DNA of 64,000 bases from Alphaproteobacteria bacterium (GTDB lineage: Bacteria; Pseudomonadota; Alphaproteobacteria; SHVV01): assembly GCA_016869275.1 (NCBI GenBank), contig VGEO01000003.1, positions 19,484 through 83,483 of the forward strand. The letters are read 5' to 3'. The position numbers and the translations under genes were made by a program. The notes beneath the pieces were generated by a model. The model saw nothing but the letters and a program-made list of their open reading frames with translations, was not told the DNA's origin and did not search any database. Positions 1 to 8,783 of the stretch are shown one piece after another (within the stretch, counting starts at the first letter, position 1; each line of letters begins with the position of its first letter).

Positions 1-504
1 CTCGCCAATGCCGATCGAACTAACCCCCGGCCGCAACACCAGGAGCGCGCCGCCGAACCCGATCAGGGTCGCGGTCCAGCGCCGCAATCGTACGACTTCG
101 CGCAGGAACACGATCGCGGCAACGGTCGCGAAGATCGGGGTCATGAACGAAAGCGCGGTCGCCTCGGCCAGCGGAATCTTGGTGATGGCGTAGAACCACG
201 TCAGCATCGAGGTGAGCCCCACCACCACGCGCCAAAAATAGAGCCGCGCCGCTTCGCCCAGGCGATCGAGCACGCCGGCCCGGAACATGAACGGCGCGAT
301 CGCGACCAGCCCGAAAAAGGTGCGGAAGAACACGATCTCGAACGGGTGAAGGTTGGCGCTCAAGTCGCGGACGACGATGGTGATGGCGCCCCATATCACG
401 CACGCGCCGACCATCGCCGCCGCTGCCCGGGTCGGTGCCGGAAGTGCGCCTAGGCGCGCGCGCCAGTGCATCGGATGGAACGCGGTCGCAACGGTCGGGG
501 ACAT
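1..504 (-). CDS. DMT/EamA-family membrane transporter, 3' end outside window
   Basis: The reading frame is open from an ATG at 504 to the window edge, so the C-terminus is missing; 168 codons are visible. It encodes alternating hydrophobic helices typical of the EamA repeat, including [19 protein letters not shown] near residue 31, [19 protein letters not shown] and a stretch ending [11 protein letters not shown]. These match the first five-helix half of drug/metabolite exporters of the inner membrane (family knowledge). The substrate cannot be predicted. The gene diverges from acetoacetyl-CoA synthetase. An ATG 90 bases downstream, just before the first helix, is a possible alternative start. 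Confidence 0.75.
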   Translation of the reverse strand, partial: MSPTVATAFHPMHWRARLGALPAPTRAAAAMVGACVIWGAITIVVRDLSANLHPFEIVFFRTFFGLVAIAPFMFRAGVLDRLGEAARLYFWRVVVGLTSMLTWFYAITKIPLAEATALSFMTPIFATVAAIVFLREVVRLRRWTATLIGFGGALLVLRPGVSSIGIGE

Positions 505-672
505 CCGTCGTACTTGGACCCACGGGCGCGCCTCGACCAGCGCCACGGCGATGCCCCTGCCTTGCGAAAAACGCAGGCCCGGGGCACTTTTACGCGCGCG
601 ACTGGAATCATGGGAACCGGAGTCGGCCGAGGGGGAATCGATGCCGTCGATGCGATCGGGGCGGGTAGCGCG

Positions 673-2637
673 GTGAATTCTATTCCAAAACCGCTATGGA
701 CGCCTTCGCCCGAGCGTGTCGCAAACGCCAATCTGACGCGGTTCATGGCCGAGGTCCGGCGCGACTTCGGCGCCGATGTCGCCGACTACGAAAGCCTCTA
801 CCGCTGGTCGCTCGCCGCGCCGGATGCGTTCTGGCGCGCGCTGTGGTCGTTCGGCGGGATCATCGCCGAGACGCAAGGGACGGTGGTGGTGCGCGACGTC
901 GACAAGCTGCCTGGCGCGACCTGGTTTCCTGAAGCCAAGCTCAACTTCGCCGAGAATCTGCTGCGCCGGCGCGATCGGACGCCGGCGCTCGTCTTTCGCG
1001 GCGAGAACGGCGCAACCCGGACGGTGAGCCACGGCGACCTCTACGACGCGGTTTCGCGGCTGGCGCTGGCGCTGCTCGCCGACGGCGTCGCGCCCGGCGA
1101 TCGCGTGGTCGGATTTCTCCCCAATATCCCCGAGGCCGCGATCGCCATGCTCGCCTCGCTCTCGATCGGCGCGGTGTGGTCGTCGTGCTCGCCCGATTTC
1201 GGGATCCGCGGCGTGATCGACCGCTTCGGCCAGATCGCACCCAAGGTGCTGTTCGTCGCCGACGGCTATTTCTACAACGGCAAGATCCTCGATTCGCTCG
1301 AACGTGTGCGCGGCGTCGCCGCCGAGCTCGGCGGGCTCACGCGGCTGGTCGTGGTGCCGTTCGTCGCGGAGCGGCCGTCACTCGCCGGCTTGCCGGCGGG
1401 AACGACGCGATGGGACGATTATACGACCCCGTTCCGCGCGCAACCGATCGCGTTCCGGCGCCTGCCGTTCAACCACCCGATCTACATCCTCTATTCGTCG
1501 GGAACGACCGGCGTCCCTAAGTGCATCGTCCACGGCGCCGGCGGCACCTTGCTCCAGCACTTGAAGGAACATCTTCTCCACGCCGACGTGAAGCCGGGCG
1601 ATCGGCTGTTCTACTTCACGACCTGCGGTTGGATGATGTGGAACTGGCTGATGTCGGGGCTGGCGTCGGAAGCGACGCTCATGCTTTACGATGGTTCTCC
1701 CTTTCACCCCGATGGCAATGTTCTGTTCGACTTTGCCGCCGCCGAGCGCATCAATGTGTTCGGGACCTCGGCCAAGTTCATCGACGCTTGCGCCAAGGCC
1801 GATCTTTCGCCCAAGGACCGTTACGACCTCGGCGCGCTCGAGACGGTGCTCTCGACCGGCTCGCCGCTCCGGCCCGAGGGCTTCGACTGGGTCTATGCCC
1901 GCGTCAAGCCAAACGTCTGCCTGTCCTCGATCTCGGGCGGCACCGACCTGATCGCGTGTTTCGCTGCCGGCAATCCGATCGGCCCGGTGTGGCGGGGCGA
2001 GATTCAGGTGCGCGCCCTCGGCATGAAGGTCGAAGTGTTCGACGAGCAGGGCCGGCCGCTCGTCGGCGAGAAGGGCGAGCTCGTCTGCACCCAGGCCTTT
2101 CCATCGATGCCGGTGATGTTCTGGAACGACCCCGACGGCGCCAAGTATCGCGCCGCGTACTTCGAGACCTACCCCAACGTCTGGCGACACGGCGACTGGG
2201 TCGCGCTCACCGAACATCGGGGATTGATCATCTACGGCCGCTCCGATGCCGTGCTCAACCCCGGCGGCGTGCGCATCGGCACCGCCGAGATTTACCGCGA
2301 GGTCGAACAGATCGACGACGTGCTCGAAGCGCTGGTGATCGGCCAGGACTGGGACGGCGACGTCCGCATCGTCCTGTTCGTCAAGCTGCGGCCTGGCCGC
2401 CCCCTCGACGACGCCCTCGTTACGCGTATTAAAAAACAGATCCGCGACAACGCAACGCCCCGCCACGTCCCGGCCAAGATCCTGGCTGTCGCCGACATCC
2501 CGCGCACCATCAGCGGCAAGATCGTCGAGCTCGCGGTCCGCAACGTCGTCCACGGCCGCCCGGTCAAGAACGTCGACGCCTTGGCCAACCCGGAAGCGCT
2601 CGAATATTTCAAGAATCGCCCTGAGCTTACAATCTAA
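673..2637 (+). CDS. aacS: Acetoacetyl-CoA synthetase
   Basis: ATP-dependent ligase that activates acetoacetate to acetoacetyl-CoA in ketone-body or polyhydroxybutyrate breakdown. The AMP-binding core motif [15 protein letters not shown], a family-specific [12 protein letters not shown] and the C-terminal [16 protein letters not shown] and [10 protein letters not shown] segments are all present. The GTG at 673 is chosen because it gives 654 residues and an N-terminus beginning just before [10 protein letters not shown], the usual family start, with a G-rich stretch upstream. An in-frame ATG at 610 would add 21 residues without a convincing ribosome site. The stop codon lies inside a near-perfect palindrome. 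It is monocistronic, followed by two small genes of unknown function. Confidence 0.93.
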   Translation: MNSIPKPLWTPSPERVANANLTRFMAEVRRDFGADVADYESLYRWSLAAPDAFWRALWSFGGIIAETQGTVVVRDVDKLPGATWFPEAKLNFAENLLRRRDRTPALVFRGENGATRTVSHGDLYDAVSRLALALLADGVAPGDRVVGFLPNIPEAAIAMLASLSIGAVWSSCSPDFGIRGVIDRFGQIAPKVLFVADGYFYNGKILDSLERVRGVAAELGGLTRLVVVPFVAERPSLAGLPAGTTRWDDYTTPFRAQPIAFRRLPFNHPIYILYSSGTTGVPKCIVHGAGGTLLQHLKEHLLHADVKPGDRLFYFTTCGWMMWNWLMSGLASEATLMLYDGSPFHPDGNVLFDFAAAERINVFGTSAKFIDACAKADLSPKDRYDLGALETVLSTGSPLRPEGFDWVYARVKPNVCLSSISGGTDLIACFAAGNPIGPVWRGEIQVRALGMKVEVFDEQGRPLVGEKGELVCTQAFPSMPVMFWNDPDGAKYRAAYFETYPNVWRHGDWVALTEHRGLIIYGRSDAVLNPGGVRIGTAEIYREVEQIDDVLEALVIGQDWDGDVRIVLFVKLRPGRPLDDALVTRIKKQIRDNATPRHVPAKILAVADIPRTISGKIVELAVRNVVHGRPVKNVDALANPEALEYFKNRPELTI

Positions 2638-2646
2638 GATTGTAAG
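2626..2646. repeat. 21-bp near-perfect palindrome over the aacS stop codon
   Basis: Arms CTTACAATCT and AGATTGTAAG are exact reverse complements separated by one base; the aacS TAA lies inside. A second palindrome, TTAACGTTAA, follows at 2647-2656. No T-run follows, so an intrinsic terminator is unlikely. A protein-binding site is possible but unproven. Confidence 0.5.
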
Positions 2647-2829
2647 TTAACGTTAATGATCTCTCTAAAGTCGTTGACGGCACCACGGTTGAGGGAACTC
2701 CCGGAGAGCGGAGCGCAATCGTCCGGAGCGCGTCTTGTCCGAATCGCTCGCTATTCTAAGAAAAAGCCTTGAACTCGTTGAGTTAACGCACAAAGTTTCG
2801 AATCAATAAAAACGTTCAGGGACGAAACC

Positions 2830-3195
2830 ATGGCTGCCGGCCGCGCCCTCGCGACCAACGACCGACCGATGCCGCTTCCGAACCGCCGCCACGCGCGCGC
2901 GGTCAAGCGCAACGGCCACGGCATCGCCGTGCCGGTGGCATTCGCGGCCAACGATGTCGAACGGGTCGAGGCACGCTTCGAAGCGCTGGGCCGACGCAGC
3001 CCGTGGCGCTCTTACGGTACCTGGCAGGACGGCCACCCGGCGCGGCTTGTCGTCTATCGCTTCGGCAAGGCGGCATCGCGCATGATGGTGACGCGCTTCT
3101 CGGACGGCACCTTCGACGTCAACGACGGCGAGGGCCGAGCGGTGCTGCGGCGCGCCGCGATGCCCGAGGTCCTCGAGCGGATCGTCCGCGAGTAA
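2830..3195 (+). CDS. Small soluble protein of unknown function, paralogue of the next gene
   Basis: 121 residues with no signal peptide or membrane segment. A ribosome site AGGGA lies seven bases before the ATG. The first 40 residues are basic and probably disordered. The rest aligns with the protein at 3348-3659: both carry an acidic helix (NDVERVEARFEAL here), then W-R-Y/F-x-T-W-Q, then LVVYRFG and DGTFDVNDGEGR. Expression may be independent of aacS, since 192 bases separate them. I do not recognise the family. Codon use looks native and the tandem duplication argues that it is a real gene. Confidence 0.7.
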   Translation: MAAGRALATNDRPMPLPNRRHARAVKRNGHGIAVPVAFAANDVERVEARFEALGRRSPWRSYGTWQDGHPARLVVYRFGKAASRMMVTRFSDGTFDVNDGEGRAVLRRAAMPEVLERIVRE

Positions 3196-3347
3196 CCGGC
3201 CCGGACCGCGCCGAAAAGCCGGTCGTTTTCAAGAATTTGCCTCACAAAGGCTCACGTTCGGGTGAGCACACGGCCGCGTGCGTTGTGTGTGACCGAGCCG
3301 CCTCCGATGTCCAGACGTGGGAGCGAGAGGGATAAAGGGGGAAACAC

Positions 3348-3659
3348 ATGTCCGGTCTCGCGATGGCAACCAAGCCGACGCCGACCCTCGCGCAAGCGGC
3401 GCGCGCGGGCTTCACGATCGACGAAATCGATGAAATCGAGAGCCACCTCGCGACCTTCTCCGAAGGGCGCTGGCGCTATTTCGCGACCTGGCAGTCGCGA
3501 CCCGAGCAGCTGGTCGTCTATCACGTCGGGATCGGCAGCGCGTGCGTAACCCTCGCCCGCCACGGCGACGGCACCTACGACGTCATCAGTGAGGACGGCC
3601 GCGTCGTCCGCTCGTCCGCGAATCTCGGCGACGCGCTCGACAGCGTGCTCGACAGTTAG
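3348..3659 (+). CDS. Small soluble protein of unknown function, tandem paralogue
   Basis: 103 residues, preceded by a strong AAAGGGGG ribosome site. The shared core runs from about residue 20 to the end: FTIDEIDEIESHL, then WRYFATWQ, LVVYHVG and GDGTYDVISEDGRVV, matching the 121-residue protein upstream. The alternation of polar and hydrophobic residues suggests a small alpha/beta fold. Its TAG overlaps the stop codon of the convergent Rieske gene, so the two transcripts meet end to end. Function is unknown; a binding or regulatory role is only a guess. Confidence 0.72.
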   Translation: MSGLAMATKPTPTLAQAARAGFTIDEIDEIESHLATFSEGRWRYFATWQSRPEQLVVYHVGIGSACVTLARHGDGTYDVISEDGRVVRSSANLGDALDSVLDS

Positions 3660-5470
3660 CCCGCGTTTTCGGCGTGGAGCGCACCGCCGCGGTGAAGGCG
3701 GCGCGCGATGTCCGCGGTCTGATGCTGTGCCCGCTGGGTCGGCGCGTGCGCGGCGATATAGCGCGCCACCGCGACCAACACATGATGCCCTTCCGCGGCC
3801 CCGTTCCACCCCTCGAACTCGCGCACGCCGGCCTCGAACATCTGGAACGCATGGAACCCCGCATCCTCGCGGAGCAGCGCGTGCCCGAGCGCGGCGACGA
3901 TGCCGCGCGGCGCGTGCCCGAGCGCGAGATAGCGGGCGACGATCGCCGCGGCGCGATCGACCTGGCTCTGGCGATCCATGGCATCGAGCAGCGCCGCCGT
4001 GAGCGCCGCGCCATCGGACGGCAGCCCGGCGAAGTCGTCGGCCCGCGACCCCGGCAGCCGCGCCGGCGGCACGTTGAGAAAGCGTTCGAGATAGATCGCC
4101 ATCGCGCCATGATAGAGGCCGCGCAATAGCGCGAGGTCGCGCCCCGCGGCCGACCCCTCGCCATAGACGCGGCGGAGCGCGGCGTGCAGCGCGTGCGCGT
4201 AGGTGAAGGCGTGATGCGCGGTCTCCCAATCGCCGTGCTCGTTGGCGGTCCCGAACTGGGCGACGCGGAGCGCCGCGGCGTAGGCGAGGGTGCGGCCGAG
4301 CGTAGCCGGGGTGGCGCCCGCGCCGAGCGCACGATCGAGCGCGGCGACGATCGCGGCCGGATCGTCGCCCAGCAGCGCGCGGGCAAGCCCGGCGTGGTCG
4401 GACCACGACACGGTCGCGGCGCCGCCCTGCGCGACCGCGGCGTCGAGACCCTCGAACGCGCGGGCGAGCAGCGGTACCAGGTCGACCGGGTGGCGCCAGC
4501 TGTTCGATTCCTCTTCGCCGCGCGCGGCGACGAGGTCGCGCACGATCGTCGGCAGCACGATGTCGGCCAAGTCCCAGCCGACCAGGTCCAGGCACTCGGA
4601 CGCTTTGTTGATGAAATCGAGCGTGTGCCCGCCATCGGCAAAGAAGCGATCGGTGGCGGCGGTCAAGACGAGATCGGCCAGGTCGCGCGGCGTCGCCCCG
4701 CCGGCGATCGCGGTCAAGAGCGTACGCTCGCCGCCGTTCCGATGGCGGACCAGCGTCCAGCGCCGGAGCCAGCGTTTGAGCGTCGCCGGTTCCTGCGCCG
4801 CGCCGTCCAAGGCTTGGCGTTCGCGCCGCGGCGCCTCGCCGGCGGCATCGTCGGCGATCCGCCGGATGCCGTGAAAAAGCGCGAGATAGCGATCCTCCGC
4901 CTCGAGCCACGGTAGGACGTTGGCAAGCGCCGTCAGCACCGTCATCCCGGTGCTCCAGCCGTCGCGGTTGCGGGCACCGAACACGATCGCGTCGTTGACC
5001 AACTCGCGCGGGTTGACGCCCTGATCGAGCAACGCGAGGACCGCTTTGGCCGCGACCAGCCCGAGGTTGTGGGCCATCGCTTCCTTCAAGCGCCCGCGCC
5101 AGTAATTGGCTTCGAACGGATAGCCGCAATCGGCGGCGACCCAGACCTCGCCATCGCAGACTTCGGCGCTGCCCACGGGAATGTCGTCCGCCCACAGATC
5201 GAAGGTGCCGCCGCTCGCCAAGTCGAAGCGGGCATGATGCCAGTGGCAGGTGAGAACCCCGTCCTCGACGCTGCCTTTGTGAAGGGGAAAGCCAAGATGC
5301 GGGCAGCGATTGTCGAGCGCATGCACGTGGCCGGCGTGGTAGACGACCAGGATCGGGCAGCGCCGGCCCGGCACCACCATCGTGCCCTTGGCCTTGAGCT
5401 CGTCGAGCGTACCGACGCGAACGTAAGCGCCGGCACCGTGACCGGAACGCGCCTCGGCCGCGCCTGACAT
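3656..5470 (-). CDS. Rieske [2Fe-2S] protein with long unassigned C-terminal region
   Basis: 604 residues. The start at 5470 has an AGGGA ribosome site five bases upstream; an ATG 33 bases earlier lacks one. Residues about 13-110 form a Rieske ferredoxin-type domain: the two ligand pairs appear as CPHLG and, 17 residues later, CHWHH. The remaining ~490 residues look alpha-helical and contain no motif I recognise; catalytic mononuclear-iron ligands of ring hydroxylases are not evident. It could be an electron-transfer or sensory protein whose large domain binds an unknown substrate. It is followed by nothing in its direction and lies 71 bases downstream of the quinone oxidoreductase, so co-transcription with that redox gene is plausible. 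Confidence 0.85.
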   Translation of the reverse strand: MSGAAEARSGHGAGAYVRVGTLDELKAKGTMVVPGRRCPILVVYHAGHVHALDNRCPHLGFPLHKGSVEDGVLTCHWHHARFDLASGGTFDLWADDIPVGSAEVCDGEVWVAADCGYPFEANYWRGRLKEAMAHNLGLVAAKAVLALLDQGVNPRELVNDAIVFGARNRDGWSTGMTVLTALANVLPWLEAEDRYLALFHGIRRIADDAAGEAPRRERQALDGAAQEPATLKRWLRRWTLVRHRNGGERTLLTAIAGGATPRDLADLVLTAATDRFFADGGHTLDFINKASECLDLVGWDLADIVLPTIVRDLVAARGEEESNSWRHPVDLVPLLARAFEGLDAAVAQGGAATVSWSDHAGLARALLGDDPAAIVAALDRALGAGATPATLGRTLAYAAALRVAQFGTANEHGDWETAHHAFTYAHALHAALRRVYGEGSAAGRDLALLRGLYHGAMAIYLERFLNVPPARLPGSRADDFAGLPSDGAALTAALLDAMDRQSQVDRAAAIVARYLALGHAPRGIVAALGHALLREDAGFHAFQMFEAGVREFEGWNGAAEGHHVLVAVARYIAAHAPTQRAQHQTADIARRLHRGGALHAENAG

Positions 5471-5541
5471 GCGGTCCCTCGTCGTTGTGCGCGGCGCGAT
5501 CATAAGTCGCTTTGCCGCCGGCCGCGAGTCGCGCCCCGATA

Positions 5542-6519
5542 CTACGTCGTCAACACGATCTTCCCGGTCGATTTGCGCCCGAGCAGGGTCGCAAGCGCGA
5601 TGCGCGCGTCGGCCAGCGGGTACGTGAACGAGACATGGCTCGTGAGCTTGCCGGCTTCGAACCACGCCAGCAGCTCGCGGTACGAGTCCGCGAACACCGC
5701 GGGCTTGTGCGTGCGATAGGTGCTCCACGCGAAGCCAAGCACCGCGATGTTCTTGACCAGGACGATGTTGGTCGGCGCCTGCGCGATGCGGCCGCTCGCG
5801 AAACCGATCACGAGGATCCGCCCTTCCCAGGCGATGCAGCGGAGGCCGGTATCGAACGCATCGCCCCCGACCGGATCGTAGATGACATCCGCGCCGCGGC
5901 CTCCGGTCAGCGACTTGACCCGCTCGCGCATGTCTTCGGCGGCGTAATCGATCAGGTCGTCGGCGCCGTGATCCTTGGCGATCGCAAGCTTGTCGGCGCC
6001 GCGCGCCGCCGCGATGACGCGGGCGCCCATGAGCTTGCCGGTCTCGACCGCGGTGACGCCGACGCCGCCCCCCGCCCCCAGCACCAGGAGCGTTTCGCCC
6101 GCTTTCAGCGCAGCCCGGTACTTGAGGGCGAGGTGCGACGTTCCGTAGGTGACCGGAAACCCGGCGCCCTGAACGTAACTCATGCGCGCGGGCATGCGCA
6201 TCGCCCACGCCGCTTTGGTGACGACCGCTTCGGCGTAGCCGCCGGTCCCGGTGGTCGCGAACACCCGATCTCCGGGCTTGAACGCGGCGACGCCGGGACC
6301 GCACGCCTCGACGTCGCCGGCGACTTCCATGCCGGGCACGAACGGCGGCGTCGCCTTGTGTTGGTAGGTGCCGGCGATTTGCAGCGAATCGGGGAAATTG
6401 ATCCCGGCGGCGCGGGTCCTGATCCTGATTTCGCCCGGGCCCGGCTCGGGGATGACGATATCCCGGAGTTCGAGCGTGTCGAGGCCGCCGAGCTTGGTGC
6501 AAACGATCGCTTTAACCAC
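5542..6519 (-). CDS. Zinc-independent NADPH:quinone oxidoreductase-type MDR protein
   Basis: 325 residues of the medium-chain dehydrogenase/reductase superfamily, quinone reductase branch. It has the N-terminal PGPGEIRIRTRAAGINFPDS signature, the NADPH-binding VLGAGGGVGVTAVETGKL at about residue 147 and no zinc-ligand cysteine cluster. It likely reduces quinones or enoyl compounds in the cytosol with NADPH. The start lies nine bases after the end of the asparaginase gene, so the two are probably one operon, and the Rieske gene follows. The specific substrate cannot be told from sequence. Confidence 0.9.
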   Translation of the reverse strand: MVKAIVCTKLGGLDTLELRDIVIPEPGPGEIRIRTRAAGINFPDSLQIAGTYQHKATPPFVPGMEVAGDVEACGPGVAAFKPGDRVFATTGTGGYAEAVVTKAAWAMRMPARMSYVQGAGFPVTYGTSHLALKYRAALKAGETLLVLGAGGGVGVTAVETGKLMGARVIAAARGADKLAIAKDHGADDLIDYAAEDMRERVKSLTGGRGADVIYDPVGGDAFDTGLRCIAWEGRILVIGFASGRIAQAPTNIVLVKNIAVLGFAWSTYRTHKPAVFADSYRELLAWFEAGKLTSHVSFTYPLADARIALATLLGRKSTGKIVLTT

Positions 6520-6528
6520 GTGGTTCTC

Positions 6529-7563
6529 CTAGGACGATGACAAGGCGACGCGCGCGACGATGGTGCCGGTTTCGACGCCGCGCCAATTCCTGAGCAGCGG
6601 GTCGAGATAGGGGCCGAGGGCGACCTTGGCGGCGGCGTCGAAAGCGCCCAGCCGGTCGAGCAGGACCGCCAACGCGGTGTCGCGCGCGCGTGCCGCTCCG
6701 TCATCGACCTTGAGCGCGAGCCCAAGCCCGCGGGCCGGCCACGCCGCTGCCATCACGCCTTCGGCGCCGCTCTTGATCAGGACCGCGCCGCCGGTCGCAG
6801 CCATCGCATCGGTCGCGAACCGGCCCTGGCCCGCCACCATCGCCGGATGCGCCGTCATGGCCGCGCCGACCCGGCGCGCCGCGGCTGCCCGCGCTGGCGG
6901 CAGCCGGTCGGGCGAACCGAACCGTGCCAGCAGAAGCGCCAGCGTCGCGAGCGGCATCGCGATCGTCGGGATCGAGCAGCCATCGATCGCGGTCGGCGCG
7001 ACGCCGAGATCGCAGTCGCCGACCTCGCTCAATATTCGGCGCATATAGAGCTGGACCGGGTGATCCGGACGCTCGTAGCCGGCGAGCGATTGGCCCCAGT
7101 GGCGCACGGTCGTGAGGATCGCGAGGTGGTTGCCCGAGCAGTTGTTGTGAAGCGCGCTCGGCGCCTCGCCGCCGCGCACCAGCGCATGCACTGCCGCCTC
7201 GGAAAACGGCGGGTGGGCGCCGCACGCGAGCGCCGCCGGGTCGAGCGCGAGCCGCGCGAGCCAGCGGCGGGCGGTCTCGACATGAATGGCTTCACCGGCA
7301 TGCGAGCCGCTCGCAAGCGCAAGCTCCGGGGCGGTCAGCGCGAAGGCGTCGGCGGCGCCGCTTTCGACCGTGGCCAACGCCTGCAGGGGCTTCACCGCCG
7401 AGCGCAGGTAAATGGCCCGTTCGGGATCGCCGAAGGCATGAACGATCGCGCCGTCGGCGTCGACGACGACGCCCGCGACGCGATGAATGCTTTCGACCAG
7501 CGTACCGCGGCGGACCTCGACCTCGATCGGCGGGGCCGCGCGCCGGTTGCGATTGGTCCTCAT
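6529..7563 (-). CDS. Asparaginase of the Rhizobium etli (class 3) family
   Basis: 344 residues, expected to hydrolyse L-asparagine to aspartate and ammonia in the cytosol. Family motifs are present in order: LRSAVKPLQA (the Ser-x-x-Lys pair), ASGSHAGE (second catalytic serine), NNCSGNHLA, DGCSIPT and VLIKSGAEG (second lysine). In the characterised R. etli enzyme the third motif is CSGKH and its lysine helps hold a zinc ion; here that position is asparagine. Whether this changes metal binding is unknown. The ATG at 7563 is the first residue run resembling the family. The gene diverges from the SpoU methyltransferase with only 27 bases between starts. Confidence 0.88.
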   Translation of the reverse strand: MRTNRNRRAAPPIEVEVRRGTLVESIHRVAGVVVDADGAIVHAFGDPERAIYLRSAVKPLQALATVESGAADAFALTAPELALASGSHAGEAIHVETARRWLARLALDPAALACGAHPPFSEAAVHALVRGGEAPSALHNNCSGNHLAILTTVRHWGQSLAGYERPDHPVQLYMRRILSEVGDCDLGVAPTAIDGCSIPTIAMPLATLALLLARFGSPDRLPPARAAAARRVGAAMTAHPAMVAGQGRFATDAMAATGGAVLIKSGAEGVMAAAWPARGLGLALKVDDGAARARDTALAVLLDRLGAFDAAAKVALGPYLDPLLRNWRGVETGTIVARVALSSS

Positions 7564-7590
7564 GCCCAAGCCCGCTAAGCTCGACCCGCC

Positions 7591-8175
7591 ATGACGTTGC
7601 CCGCGACCGCCGGAAGCGCCGCCGCTCCGCCCCGCCTGCGCGGGTATTTCGGGATCGGGGTCGAACGCGTGTCGAAGCCGATGAACGTCGGCAACCTGTT
7701 CCGCACCGCGCACGCCTTCGGCGCCAGTTTCGTCTTCACCATCGCCGCCGCGTACTCCGTCAGGGCGGCGAGGTCCGATACCTCGCTCGCGCCGAAGCAC
7801 CTGCCGTTTTACCGGTTCGATTCGGTCGAGTCGATGCAGCTCCCGGCCGGCTGCCAGCTGGTCGGAATCGAGATAACCGAGGACGCGGTTGCGCTCCCGA
7901 CGTTCCACCATCCGCTCTCGGCCGCTTACGTCCTCGGACCCGAGCGCGGCTCGCTCTCGCCGGCGCTGCTCGCGCGCTGCACGCGCGTGGTGCGGATTCC
8001 GACCGCCTTCAGCTTGAACGTCGCCACCGCCGGCGCGGTCGTGCTTTACGATCGCCTGCTGACGATGGGGCGCTTCGGCGAGCGGCCGCTGGGCTCGCAA
8101 GGCGAGACCGCAGCGCCGCCCGCGCACGTACACGGCCGGCCGATCTCGCGCCGCAAGCGGACCGGGGCTCCCTAA
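7591..8175 (+). CDS. SpoU/TrmH-family RNA 2'-O-methyltransferase
   Basis: 194 residues with the three SPOUT knot motifs: motif 1 around NVGNLFRTAHAFGA (residue ~33), motif 2 VLGPERGSLSP (residue ~112) and motif 3 RIPTAFSLNVATAGAVVLYD (residue ~133). Such enzymes transfer methyl groups from S-adenosylmethionine to ribose 2'-OH in tRNA or rRNA. There is no N-terminal substrate-binding domain, so the target resembles that of short TrmL/TrmH-like enzymes, but it cannot be assigned. The tail after residue 160 is basic and rich in Gly and Arg. Confidence 0.88.
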   Translation: MTLPATAGSAAAPPRLRGYFGIGVERVSKPMNVGNLFRTAHAFGASFVFTIAAAYSVRAARSDTSLAPKHLPFYRFDSVESMQLPAGCQLVGIEITEDAVALPTFHHPLSAAYVLGPERGSLSPALLARCTRVVRIPTAFSLNVATAGAVVLYDRLLTMGRFGERPLGSQGETAAPPAHVHGRPISRRKRTGAP

Positions 8176-8223
8176 TCACAAGCCCTATGGAATTCGAGCG
8201 CGCCGCACGCTACTTGTAGTGCC

Positions 8224-8730
8224 ATGCGGCTTGCTCTTGTCTTGGCGATGACGATCACGGCGGCGCTATCGGTGCCGGCCGGCGCGCAGGCGCCCAAGCA
8301 ACTGAGCGCCCACAAGGACTGGACGACCTTTACCTATGCCGAAAAGGGCAAGAAAGTCTGCTACGCCGCCGCCAAGCCCGTGGACAGCGAACCCAAAGCC
8401 GTCAAACGCGGCGAGATTTTCTTCCTGGTGACGTTGCGGCCGGCCGAGAAGGTGGTCGACGAAGTGAGCATGGTCGCGGGCTATCCGTTCAAGGACCGGA
8501 GCGAGGTCGTGGTCGAGATCGACGGCAAGAAGTTCGACCTCTTCACCGATACTGAAACTGCGTGGGCACAGGCGGCGCAGACCGATAAGGCGATCGTCCA
8601 GGCGATGGTCAAGGGCAACGACCTCGTCGTCCGCGGCACCTCGGCCCGCGGCACCAAGACCGTCGATCGCTATTCGCTGCAGGGCTTCAAAGCCGCCCAC
8701 GAAGCGATCCTCAAGGCTTGCGCCGGCTGA
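8224..8730 (+). CDS. Invasion-associated locus B (IalB) family periplasmic protein
   Basis: 168 residues with a cleavable signal peptide ending near SVPAGAQA. The mature part follows the IalB pattern: tryptophan then a cysteine (KVCYAAAKP), [33 protein letters not shown] and the terminal [20 protein letters not shown] with a closing cysteine. The two cysteines may form a disulphide. Members occur in most alphaproteobacteria, including free-living ones, and the molecular role is poorly known, so the name should not be read as evidence of pathogenicity. It stands alone between the methyltransferase and rlmN. Confidence 0.85.
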   Translation: MRLALVLAMTITAALSVPAGAQAPKQLSAHKDWTTFTYAEKGKKVCYAAAKPVDSEPKAVKRGEIFFLVTLRPAEKVVDEVSMVAGYPFKDRSEVVVEIDGKKFDLFTDTETAWAQAAQTDKAIVQAMVKGNDLVVRGTSARGTKTVDRYSLQGFKAAHEAILKACAG

Positions 8731-8783
8731 ACCGACCGAGTCGCCGGGCCGGCCTCCGCGCACTATCTTCCCGTGATCGCCCC

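Noticed and set aside
3252..5195. Long Arg-rich minus-strand frame of 647 codons
   Set aside because: It is the shifted frame of the Rieske gene, with no recognisable domain and unnatural arginine content.
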